Assembly: GCA_002697705.1 (NCBI GenBank)
Contig: NZXL01000045.1
Coordinates: forward strand, 18,487-38,392
Origin: Methanobacteriota archaeon
GTDB lineage: Archaea > Thermoplasmatota > Poseidoniia > Poseidoniales > Poseidoniaceae
Reading direction: 5' to 3'
DNA: 19,906 nt
Both the position numbers and the translations under genes were made by a program. This document shows, in pieces, positions 1 through 7,965 of this stretch (position 1 is the stretch's first letter; each line of letters begins with the position of its first letter). A model generated the notes under the pieces. That model was not told the origin of the DNA. It saw only the letters and a list, made by a program, of their open reading frames with translations, and searched no databases.

Positions 1-2493
1 CTTGCTGTAATGGGGCATGGAATCAATGATTTACTCCCTGATATTACAGTCGTTAATTCTGGATACGGGATAGACATCCCAATTCCTAGTGTCGGAGAGG
101 AAGTTCATTTCAATTCAAGAATTGAAAATACAGGTAATGTAAAATCAGATTTCTTTGATGTAGAGTTACAAGTTGATGGAGTTGTAGTAGAGACCAAAAA
201 TATGGATATCGGTGGAGGCACAGTCAAAGACCTATACTGGACTTGGACTCCACAAAGTTCAGGTTCGAAATTAATTTCTTTTATTATCGACCCAGCAAAT
301 GATGTGGAAGAGACTTTGGAAAACAATAATCGTCAAGATGTAATTGTAGAAGTCACTTCTCCCGGTGTTTCTCTTACTTCAACGCAAAGAATAATTTCAC
401 TCAATGACCCACTACAGAGTTCCACTTCTTGGCAAGTTAACTTGACCAATACTGGTTTACTTCCTACTAATGCTACTATCACTAAACAAGGAGTTACTTT
501 GGCTGAAACGGGAGAAAGTATCTCTTGGTATGTTGGAATTTCATCCACAAGTTTTTCTCTCCAAGGTCAAGAATCTACGCCTCTAAGTGTGACAATGATT
601 CACCCCGAAACACCGGCTAAGGGGAATTATCAAATTCAGTTACAGGCAACAGATACAGATAATGGAGTAACCAGTCAGTTCACATTGGAAATGGAAGTTT
701 TAGAAATTGCCAATATATTAGTTGAATATGATTATGAAATAATCCCAGTCCATCCAATAGACTCGAGTACATTCCCAATTTATGTACAAAATTTAGGTAA
801 TTCAAATTTAGAATACGACCTTCAAGTCCAGTCACCTGTTGGATGGAATGCTTTCTTTTCTCAGGGAGAGCCAATTGGTAAGTTTACTAGTACTGGGCCG
901 GTAGATGTCAATCTAGTTTCAACTTTGAACATCACTGTAGAGCCTCCTAACATTGTCCAAGATGCAGGCGTTGAAAAAATAATTTCAGTAAATATTCTTT
1001 CTCGAACTACACCGATTAAAAGTTGGCTAATCGAAATCCCAATCAAGGTTGAATCGGTCAAATCAGTCGAATTTGAACTAGACTCTCAGTTGAACAGTAT
1101 TATTCCAGGTTCAGAATTCGTCATGATATATACAATTGAAAACAAAGGTAATGTCGATGTTAGATTGTTCCCCTCATTTGTACTGCCTCAAGGAATTCAA
1201 AATACACAAGGTGTATCTCCATTCAATTTAGATATCGGTGAGTCAAAAGTTTACATTATCTCTCTTTATGCTGGTCCGAATTCAAAGAGTGGCCAAATAA
1301 CAGTGAATATGGATAACGGTTCAGAGAGATTCTCAACAACTTATGATTTGGTGGTTCAGATATTCGCAAAGCCAACGCTTCAATTCAGTAGATTGACTTA
1401 TTCAGATCTATCGACTTATTCTACATATTCTGGTTCTGGCAGCCATCCTGCAGGTCAAGTTTTGCAATTCGACTGGACACTAGGGAATTCGGCAGATATT
1501 GAATGGACGCCAATCCTCAGCATCCAAGAGGATGATGATTTATCTGTTCAATGTAGTAGTCTTTCGATACTAAATATGGATGACGCGATTGACCTTTCCT
1601 GTTTTGTTGAGATCGATTCTAATGCTGCTCCATTTTCAGAACCATCATTTACCCTTGAATTAAGCGGCGAAGGCGCTCAATTTTCAGAAACGGTCTCTCT
1701 CTATATTGCAAGCTTAGAGCAAGTATCTTGGCAAGGATTGTCATCTAATACGTTCAATACCGGTGAAGAGAAGTCGATTCAAATCATGGTGACTAATACC
1801 GGAAATATCCCGTTTAATAATCGCATTGAGGTGACATCTGAAGATGATTGGGATGTTGAAATCGTCGGTGAAGATATATTGGATTTACAGGTTGGAGAGT
1901 CGGCAAATGTACGATTCTTAATCACTGCAAATGAGCCAGGTTTCTCTTCCATTTCACTTGGATTTAAAACCGCAGAAATTTCAGAAGTCAGTAATTTTCA
2001 GTTCAATGTATCTTCTACTGGCGAATCTAAGGATTCAGCTAGTGGAGGTCTTTCGATTATAACATCATCTTTTTTGATTGTCGTTCTTTTGATAATAATT
2101 GGTCTAAGCGTGGCTTTACTAAAGCCAAAAAAGCAATCTATTGCGCCTCTCCCAATGCCAAATGCACTCAATCAGCCACATTTCAACAAACCAACAAACT
2201 CGCCGAAGTCTCTGCCAAATATTTCACCTGTTGCAATGGCCCCTCCAGCAATCGCCCAAAGCAGCCCATCGCCTATTGCTGCTAAACCGGCGGTAGTCGA
2301 GACAACTAGTGAACAAGAAAACTCTCCGCCGCCGATATGCTGGTCTTGTCGAAATCCAATAGAAGGGGCAATTCTAGGTTGCCCATCATGTGGCGCAAGA
2401 TATCATGGAGAAGGGCACGAAGCATGCGATATTTCTAAAATAGAAAACTGCGTTAGTTGCTCAGCACCAACTGCAGATTTTATTGAAGGATAG
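1..2493 (+). CDS. Large surface protein, CARDB-like ectodomain, one TM, C-terminal RING-like zinc module (5' partial)
   Basis: The frame is open from base 1 with no stop before the ATG at 10, so the gene very likely begins upstream; residues below are counted from that ATG. Residues about 5-105 read as a CARDB adhesion-type beta-sandwich (NTGN, then an EETLENNN strand end). Several similar repeats with NTG/NLGN/NKGN turns follow to about residue 675. One hydrophobic segment lies near 683-706, followed by Lys residues (LLKPKK), which puts the repeats outside and the C-terminus in the cytosol. A Pro/Ala/Ser-rich linker leads to a Cys/His module: C777, C780, C791, C794, H799, C806, C814, C817. 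Its CxxC...CPSCGxxYH...C...CxxC pattern resembles prokaryotic RING-finger/zinc-ribbon families. The function is not recognised; an adhesion or cell-surface role fits the family. The next gene, 43 bases on, has similar repeats and may be co-transcribed. Confidence 0.8.
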   Translation, partial: LAVMGHGINDLLPDITVVNSGYGIDIPIPSVGEEVHFNSRIENTGNVKSDFFDVELQVDGVVVETKNMDIGGGTVKDLYWTWTPQSSGSKLISFIIDPANDVEETLENNNRQDVIVEVTSPGVSLTSTQRIISLNDPLQSSTSWQVNLTNTGLLPTNATITKQGVTLAETGESISWYVGISSTSFSLQGQESTPLSVTMIHPETPAKGNYQIQLQATDTDNGVTSQFTLEMEVLEIANILVEYDYEIIPVHPIDSSTFPIYVQNLGNSNLEYDLQVQSPVGWNAFFSQGEPIGKFTSTGPVDVNLVSTLNITVEPPNIVQDAGVEKIISVNILSRTTPIKSWLIEIPIKVESVKSVEFELDSQLNSIIPGSEFVMIYTIENKGNVDVRLFPSFVLPQGIQNTQGVSPFNLDIGESKVYIISLYAGPNSKSGQITVNMDNGSERFSTTYDLVVQIFAKPTLQFSRLTYSDLSTYSTYSGSGSHPAGQVLQFDWTLGNSADIEWTPILSIQEDDDLSVQCSSLSILNMDDAIDLSCFVEIDSNAAPFSEPSFTLELSGEGAQFSETVSLYIASLEQVSWQGLSSNTFNTGEEKSIQIMVTNTGNIPFNNRIEVTSEDDWDVEIVGEDILDLQVGESANVRFLITANEPGFSSISLGFKTAEISEVSNFQFNVSSTGESKDSASGGLSIITSSFLIVVLLIIIGLSVALLKPKKQSIAPLPMPNALNQPHFNKPTNSPKSLPNISPVAMAPPAIAQSSPSPIAAKPAVVETTSEQENSPPPICWSCRNPIEGAILGCPSCGARYHGEGHEACDISKIENCVSCSAPTADFIEG

Positions 2494-2536
2494 CCCATTT
2501 TTAGTAATATTTCTATGAGCAACCGAGGATAGGCTT

Positions 2537-5500
2537 TTGATACTAAGTCTTCCACGGGGGTTCATGAACCCCCGGGAAAACACCCAACTTTCAACGCACC
2601 GTGGCGCGTTATTTCTCGTAATTCTAATGATGTTCTCCGTCTTACCTCTAATGGCTCCATCGGTCGCCGCCGATGGAAGTATCAGTCTAAATGTATCACC
2701 AAACTCTATGGAGGTCAACCCAGGGGAATCTGGAGAATACACAGTTGTAATTTTCAATACAGGTTCAGATCCAGTCACCGTGAACCTACAGGCATCAAAC
2801 GAACCAGGTGAAGATTGTAATGGTTTTACCACAACCATAGGGCAGATTCCTGGACAAATTGAATCGGGTTCTTCAGAAGAAACTACGATGAATGTAACAC
2901 TTGCTCAAACAGTTGAGCCAGACTCGGCTTGTGATACAACGGTTACTGCTACTATTACTGCGGTCATTGGCGCGCCAGGTGCAGAGATTCCAGAACCTTC
3001 CACTGAGACAGTCACCACAACTGCTGGTGATGGTTCAGGTAGTGCTTTGTTTGGAGTAGACCTTTATTTCGATAATGTCGAAGAAAGAAATACTCAGAAA
3101 AAAACGCTAGGTGCTGGCTCAGATATGGTTACTTACTTCATAACTGTTGAAAATACTGGTCAAACCAATCAGTCTATCGACCTGATTTTAGAAGAAGTGA
3201 CAGATTCTGGTTGTAATAATCCACAAGACCTCACAGTAACACTTAGCGACTCCCAAGTGGCTCTAGATGTAGAAGAGACCGAACAAATCACAGTCGAAGT
3301 CGAAGTTCCTGAAGGGCAACAAGCAAATGACTACTGTTGGGAAGTTACAGGTACTGTTTCAGGGTCTAACCCAGCACAAAATGCAACAGATACAGTAGAA
3401 TTCGAGTTGGAAGTTCCGGTATTGAAAGAATGTTCTATGACACTTTCCAAGACAACCCTGAACTTACAGCCTGAAGATGTTGGTACATTGACTGCCACTT
3501 TAAGCAATGAAGGAAACAGCGATTGGTCGGTTTCTATGTCAGTAACTGGAGACCCAGGCTCAGGAAATAACAAATGGGTTTCCTTCGATGGGCCTTCAAA
3601 TGGATTATTGCCTTACAACAGCGGTTCTGGGACAAAATCCTTTGATTTGGAAGTACAACCAGATGATTCACGAAGTGCAGGTTCTGAAACTCAAATCACA
3701 GTACAAGCAAAGGACGGAGGTACGCTAAAATGCACCAAACAATTTACTGTTGTTTTAGGACAGAGCTACGGAGCATCACTCAGTTTGCAGACCTCGAGTT
3801 TAGGACCTATTGAGCCAGGTGAAAATCAAACATCTAAAGTCACGGTCACAAATACAGGTAATGGTGAAGACACACTTCGTGTCACAGTCTCTTCTCCTCC
3901 ATCGGGTTGGAGCATTACTCTAGACAGATCATCGGTCAGCGTAGGTTCAAAACACGGCTCTAGTAAATCTGCCGAGGTATCCTTTACCGTTTCTGTACCA
4001 GAGGATGCACTGGCAACTGAAAGTATAGATTTGACCTTCTCCGTTTTGCCAAATGGCGGCGGTCAAGCATATCAAACAAAGATACTTTCAGTTACTGTCA
4101 AGGAAACTCATGGGATGGATGTTGAAAGAGGCGAAAATCAAACAGGCCGTTCAAATACAATCTTATTATTCCCAATAACGGTTGATAACCTAGGTAATAA
4201 TGAAGATAGTTTTAGATTCTATACCAAGAGAAATACAGAAAATTGGGAAACATGGTTCATGGATGAATCGGGCAATCAACAGACTCAATTTGATATTGGG
4301 GCTAGAGAGAGTAAAATTATCACTCTAAATGTTAGGGTCAAAGTAGGTACTGAGAATTGGGAGTTTACAGATATTGACGTCGAGATTACAAATCTTGGAG
4401 ATTCTAATACCGCTGATGAAAATCTCGATGGTTTGCCAGACAATAAGCGATTAGAAAAGTTTAGAGCGGTACGTTCAGATGTAAATTATTCTATGGATGT
4501 GCGCTTTGAAAAAGATACGCCGGGAGTCTCAATTGACAACCGCGTAACATCGATCATTTTACCTCCTGAGGGCGAAGTGATATTCGATTTATGGGTCGAA
4601 AATACGGGTGATGAAAATTATGATAATGCCGTCTTTGACATTAGTGGATTAGAAGGTTTAGCTACTCGCCAACTACTGTTGGACGGGGAAGTCGTAGAAA
4701 TAGATGGTAAATACAAGATTCTATCGGGTTATGGATTATGGAATTATACTACCAATTCATACCAACTTGATGACCAAGGTGAATTAATCCACTCATACTC
4801 ACAACAAGGAATTGAAATTGAAAAAGAGGATATAGGATTGATAGAACTGGAAGTTAGACCTTACAGGCAACTTTTCCAAATAAAAGTAGAGGTAAACCCT
4901 GGTGCAGTAACCGGTGATGGGGGCGCATTAGAAATTGTAGTTACAAGTGAATCTAATTCTGCTGACCGTTCAGGATTTACTTCTGTAAGTTTAGAGGTTC
5001 AGACAATCTATAATATTCAATTCCAATCCGATGTTGAGCTCCATTATACCCTAGAGTATCCAGATAAGAAAACAATAAATGTCGATGTGATCAATGAAGG
5101 AAATATTAGAACACAATTCATTGTTCTAAATCCTGAAGGCCTAAGAGGTTGGACGGTATCTATGGATTATACCAATGGCTCTTGTTCTTCTAATTCAGAA
5201 GGCCTAACCTGTTGGTTAGATGTTGGAGATTCTATCGGATTAGAGGTTAATGTTAGGCCTTCTTTTGAGGCAGAGGTTGAAGATAATTTCACCTTCACCC
5301 TATCTGTACAACCGATTGAAACCGGTGTTATCGATAGAGAGAATATCGAATTTTCAGTACTTGGAGAGCCTTATGCAGGAGCATTTGGACTTGGGATACA
5401 ACAAGAGCACATCAAGGCGGGAATGTACGTTCTAGTAGCAATAATTTTCCTTGGCGTCATCTATCAGGGTGCAAGACCTACGATAATGGAGATGGAAGCG

Positions 5501-6094
5501 AAATCTAGAGCCAAGCGTCAATTGATTTATTCAGATAAACTATCAGGGGCTAAGGCGAGTGGTTTCAAAACACAGAGTAGCTTAGGTTTCAACCCAGTAC
5601 CTTATCGTTCTCCGATAAAACAATGGCTACTTTTCACGCCTATTACCTTAGGAATTTATCCTGTGGTTGCTTTGTATAAATGGGGTAGTGAGATGAAGAG
5701 ACATGCAGACATCGGCCCTGGAGGGGCAAAGAATTTACTTTTCTTCATAATACCGTTATTCAACATATTTTGGGGATTCAAATTCGTTGGAATGGTTAGG
5801 CAACTTGAAGCCCAGACTATGCATGAAACTAGAATTTCAGGAAAGGCGCCTATGGTTTGGTTTATTCTTGGTCTATTCGTATTCCCTGTTATTGCTGCGG
5901 TGACCTTCTTTGTTGGAGCATTGCTAATGATTCCAGTGATCATTTTGTTGCCTGAAATCATTTCAATGCCAATTCTATACTTGTTTTATGCATTTGTCGT
6001 TTGGCTGTTTATTCTGCCAACTTACAAAATATGGTCTATGGTACAAAATTCAATGAATGCTTCATGGACTATTTGGTTCGGTAAATCCGCTTAG
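2537..6094 (+). CDS. Large secreted/membrane protein with NEW3/CARDB-like repeats and C-terminal multi-pass DUF4234-like domain
   Basis: The protein has 1185 residues. A signal peptide is visible: basic N-region, hydrophobic run ALFLVILMMFSVLPLM, then an APSVAA cleavage area near residue 45. About seven beta-sandwich repeats follow, recognisable by NTG/NEGN/NLGN turns (VTVTNTGNGEDTLRV, ITVDNLGNNEDSF, VDVINEGN) and typical of NPCBM-associated NEW3 or CARDB-like domains. A DENLDGLPDN segment near residue 627 looks like a calcium-binding loop. From about 961 there is a membrane segment, then a domain with TLGIYPVVALYKW resembling DUF4234 and three to four more hydrophobic segments to the end. 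The start is uncertain. TTG 2537 has GAGGAT (2525-2530) at normal spacing, while in-frame ATG 2564 gives a more usual signal-peptide length but has no SD and sits inside a perfect palindrome. The role is unknown; a surface or envelope function is inferred. Confidence 0.8.
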   Translation: MILSLPRGFMNPRENTQLSTHRGALFLVILMMFSVLPLMAPSVAADGSISLNVSPNSMEVNPGESGEYTVVIFNTGSDPVTVNLQASNEPGEDCNGFTTTIGQIPGQIESGSSEETTMNVTLAQTVEPDSACDTTVTATITAVIGAPGAEIPEPSTETVTTTAGDGSGSALFGVDLYFDNVEERNTQKKTLGAGSDMVTYFITVENTGQTNQSIDLILEEVTDSGCNNPQDLTVTLSDSQVALDVEETEQITVEVEVPEGQQANDYCWEVTGTVSGSNPAQNATDTVEFELEVPVLKECSMTLSKTTLNLQPEDVGTLTATLSNEGNSDWSVSMSVTGDPGSGNNKWVSFDGPSNGLLPYNSGSGTKSFDLEVQPDDSRSAGSETQITVQAKDGGTLKCTKQFTVVLGQSYGASLSLQTSSLGPIEPGENQTSKVTVTNTGNGEDTLRVTVSSPPSGWSITLDRSSVSVGSKHGSSKSAEVSFTVSVPEDALATESIDLTFSVLPNGGGQAYQTKILSVTVKETHGMDVERGENQTGRSNTILLFPITVDNLGNNEDSFRFYTKRNTENWETWFMDESGNQQTQFDIGARESKIITLNVRVKVGTENWEFTDIDVEITNLGDSNTADENLDGLPDNKRLEKFRAVRSDVNYSMDVRFEKDTPGVSIDNRVTSIILPPEGEVIFDLWVENTGDENYDNAVFDISGLEGLATRQLLLDGEVVEIDGKYKILSGYGLWNYTTNSYQLDDQGELIHSYSQQGIEIEKEDIGLIELEVRPYRQLFQIKVEVNPGAVTGDGGALEIVVTSESNSADRSGFTSVSLEVQTIYNIQFQSDVELHYTLEYPDKKTINVDVINEGNIRTQFIVLNPEGLRGWTVSMDYTNGSCSSNSEGLTCWLDVGDSIGLEVNVRPSFEAEVEDNFTFTLSVQPIETGVIDRENIEFSVLGEPYAGAFGLGIQQEHIKAGMYVLVAIIFLGVIYQGARPTIMEMEAKSRAKRQLIYSDKLSGAKASGFKTQSSLGFNPVPYRSPIKQWLLFTPITLGIYPVVALYKWGSEMKRHADIGPGGAKNLLFFIIPLFNIFWGFKFVGMVRQLEAQTMHETRISGKAPMVWFILGLFVFPVIAAVTFFVGALLMIPVIILLPEIISMPILYLFYAFVVWLFILPTYKIWSMVQNSMNASWTIWFGKSA
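2555..2574. repeat. Perfect 20-bp palindrome over the 5' end of the second surface-protein gene
   Basis: The two 10-base halves are exact reverse complements (CGGGGGTTCA and its partner), centred on TCATGA. As RNA it could form an 8-bp GC-rich stem with a CATG loop. The candidate ATG start at 2564 lies in that loop, so the element could act as a translation-control hairpin or, as DNA, as an operator for a dimeric regulator. The surrounding sequence is AT-rich, which makes the five-G/five-C arms stand out. Function is inference only. Confidence 0.7.
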
Positions 6095-6120
6095 ATTTTG
6101 TTGATTTTTCAATTAATTTG
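6095..6120 (+). terminator. Putative T-rich archaeal terminator after the second surface-protein gene
   Basis: Immediately after the TAG stop there is a T-rich stretch with runs of four and five T. Archaeal RNA polymerase commonly terminates at such runs without a hairpin. The position fits separation of the surface-protein genes from the nuo operon. No experimental support is possible from sequence. Confidence 0.35.
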
Positions 6121-6212
6121 CACTTGAAAAAAGCCGTATAGTTTGGCAACCCTTATTGAGGGGTAATTATTGGAAAGATTGCTGAGCGTATGCTTTGCAA
6201 TTGGGTGAAAAA
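6121..6212 (+). promoter_or_regulatory. Putative promoter and leader of the nuo operon
   Basis: This is the only sizeable gap before nuoA and so must hold the operon promoter if the operon is transcribed on its own. An A-rich CACTTGAAAA element starts at 6121, with GTATAG at 6136-6141. Either could be the BRE/TATA region, which would place transcription start roughly between 6150 and 6170. A 12-base element at 6147-6158 recurs inverted before the aIF1A gene. A GGGTGA ribosome binding site lies at 6203-6208. The exact TATA box cannot be fixed by eye. Confidence 0.35.
6147..6158. repeat. 12-bp element CAACCCTTATTG, inverted copy at 18100-18111
   Basis: CAACCCTTATTG here is the exact reverse complement of 18100-18111 (CAATAAGGGTTG), and the match extends one base further on one side. 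Both copies lie in short intergenic leaders, upstream of nuoA and of the aIF1A gene. A regulatory role is possible; chance is not excluded. Confidence 0.4.
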
Positions 6213-6698
6213 ATGTCCGGACTTGAATCGGTACCTAGTGCGTACCTTTCTATTGGCTTTTTGACGGTTGTAGGCATACTTATGCCACTTACAAATTTCA
6301 TCATAACTTGGGTGGTTAGGCCACGTGTAGACCCTGCTCGCCCACACATCACTCGCTCCTATCTTTTGGAAGGCTATGAGAAAGATCACAGTTTGTATCC
6401 TAGGAGATTGACAACCTTCGAATGTGGTAGTGAGCCGGTCGGCGATGCTATGATTCAATTTCACTTCCAATATTATTGGTATGCGATTATTTTCCTAGTG
6501 TTTGATGTAGCGTTTATGTTCCTTGTTCTTGGAGGAATGGTTGCATCTGATGCTACAGCACAAGACCTAGCAGAAAGCGCTAGAGAAAGCGCTGTTGCCA
6601 AGGCCAAGGACGCATTGATCGTCCTTAGCGCATTCTTTGCCACTATGTCGTTAGGCGTGTGGTATGTTTTCCGAAAGCGAGGAAGAATATACATTTGA
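6213..6698 (+). CDS. nuoA: Complex I subunit A (NuoA/FpoA-like), divergent
   Basis: NuoA is the ND3-type membrane subunit beside NuoH at the quinone end of complex I. The 161-residue product has three hydrophobic segments and the family block FECGSEPVGDA, followed by FxFxYYWYAIIFLVFDV. E70 and C71 of FECG and D98 of the FDxE motif are present, but the usual Glu two residues after that Asp is Ala (A100), and the following Pro-Trp is missing. The loop before the last membrane segment is lengthened by a helix-like, Ala/Glu/Lys-rich stretch (residues about 111-131). ATG 6213 is chosen because GGGTGA lies four bases upstream; a TTG at 6195 would add six residues with less support. It is the first gene of the operon, nine bases before nuoB. 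Confidence 0.9.
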   Translation: MSGLESVPSAYLSIGFLTVVGILMPLTNFIITWVVRPRVDPARPHITRSYLLEGYEKDHSLYPRRLTTFECGSEPVGDAMIQFHFQYYWYAIIFLVFDVAFMFLVLGGMVASDATAQDLAESARESAVAKAKDALIVLSAFFATMSLGVWYVFRKRGRIYI

Positions 6699-6707
6699 GG
6701 TGATTTA

Positions 6708-7301
6708 ATGGCTGACACAGGAGAGAATTTTGCTGCTTTCAATAGTAGGGCACTAGTCGAAATGGTTGGTGGTGTTACCGACGAAGCATTGAAAGTTACC
6801 AAAATCAAACAATTTCTAAGCGTTCTTGCTGGCAGATTTTTCAATTGGGCAGGTAGAAAATCACTGTTCACACTGCACTTGGGGATCAAGTGCTGTGCAA
6901 TCGAGATGGCTGCCGCTGCAACACCTAGATTCGATGGAGACAGATTCGGGGTACTTTTCCGTTCATCTCCTCGACAATCAGACGTTCTACTGGTAAACGG
7001 CCCAGTTTCTAAGAAATTTGCAGATAAAATCGTTCGCCTTTGGGAGCAAATGCCCGAACCAAAGTACTGTATTGCTATGGGTGAATGTGCTATTTCTGGT
7101 GGCCCATATTTCCAGTCTTACAATATCCTTGAAGGAGTCGACACAGTAATTCCAGTCGACGTCTATATCCCAGGATGCCCTCCAAGGCCAGAGGCTCTAA
7201 TCGATGGTTTTGGATTGCTACGCGAGAAGATTATCAGGATTGGCGGCGCTCCAAGTTCTGACAGAGAGAGCGAGAAGCCTTTGATCGTAGGAGATGAGTA
7301 A
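6708..7301 (+). CDS. nuoB: Complex I subunit B (NuoB), N2 cluster subunit
   Basis: NuoB carries the terminal 4Fe-4S cluster N2, which passes electrons to the quinone. The product has 197 residues. The ligands expected for N2 are all present: the tandem C62-C63 in GIKCCAIEM, C127 in GECAISGG and C157 in the PGCPPRPEAL motif. The Arg-containing TPRFDGDRFG and SPRQSD segments are also family hallmarks. The N-terminal 50 residues are more variable, as is usual. ATG 6708 follows GAGGTGAT at good spacing, and the SD overlaps the nuoA stop codon. The 3' end overlaps nuoC by eight bases, which suggests coupled translation of these adjacent peripheral-arm subunits. Confidence 0.97.
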   Translation: MADTGENFAAFNSRALVEMVGGVTDEALKVTKIKQFLSVLAGRFFNWAGRKSLFTLHLGIKCCAIEMAAAATPRFDGDRFGVLFRSSPRQSDVLLVNGPVSKKFADKIVRLWEQMPEPKYCIAMGECAISGGPYFQSYNILEGVDTVIPVDVYIPGCPPRPEALIDGFGLLREKIIRIGGAPSSDRESEKPLIVGDE

Positions 7302-7956
7302 TTTGGGCACAACAGTCACTCTATCACAAAACGAAGAGGCCGCCAATGAATGCTTAGAGGCAATCAATTCACGGTTCTCTGGTTCTGGAGTAGTAGCATC
7401 GGTTGAAAGACACTCGAATGCTAAGAAATATGCATTCATTAGAATCACCACGCCACCTCAACATTGGCAAGCATTAGCCAAGTGGATGCGTTTTGATTTA
7501 GGAGTCAATTATTGTTCGATGGTTACAGGAACTCATTTCCCCGAAGGCCCTCCAGAAAGAGGTTGGGAAGTCGCTTACCACTTCCTTAGACAACCTATTT
7601 CCAACCAATTACCAGACACTCACACGGTCTATGTGGCTGAGAAGTTGGATGGGCAATTGGTTCCAATGGAATTCGAAGTATTGATTCCTCTTGAGAATAA
7701 TGATTCTCCAATAGTGCCAACCGTTCAACATATTTGGGGCGGAGCAGACTGGAATGAGAAAGAGACTTGGGATTTGGTTGGAATAAAGTTCGAGGGTCAC
7801 AAAAATATGCACAGAGTACTCAATCCTCACGATAGCCCTGAAGGTTTCCACCCTCTTCAAAAACAACATAAAATTCGATACCATGATCATAACGAAATGT
7901 ATGATGATGCTCAAGGCTTTGGCCGAAAACCAGCGGATGAGGGCCGTGTCAAGTGA
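7294..7956 (+). CDS. nuoC: Complex I subunit C (NuoC, 30-kDa type)
   Basis: NuoC is a non-cofactor subunit that binds NuoD in the connecting (Q) module. The 220-residue product shows the respiratory-chain 30-kDa signature near its C-terminus, ADWNEKETWDLVGIKFEGH, followed by an HRVLNPHD segment and GFHPLQK. It is separate from nuoD; some bacteria fuse the two. The start ATG 7294 lies inside the end of nuoB, with GTAGGAG just upstream. The short acidic/basic tail ends nine bases before nuoD. Confidence 0.95.
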   Translation: MSNLGTTVTLSQNEEAANECLEAINSRFSGSGVVASVERHSNAKKYAFIRITTPPQHWQALAKWMRFDLGVNYCSMVTGTHFPEGPPERGWEVAYHFLRQPISNQLPDTHTVYVAEKLDGQLVPMEFEVLIPLENNDSPIVPTVQHIWGGADWNEKETWDLVGIKFEGHKNMHRVLNPHDSPEGFHPLQKQHKIRYHDHNEMYDDAQGFGRKPADEGRVK

Positions 7957-7965
7957 GGCGATATC

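Noticed and set aside
2461..2838. 125-codon minus-strand frame across the gap between the two surface-protein genes
   Set aside because: It covers coding sequence of both plus-strand genes and shows no motif or plausible start signal; the gap itself is only about 43 bases.
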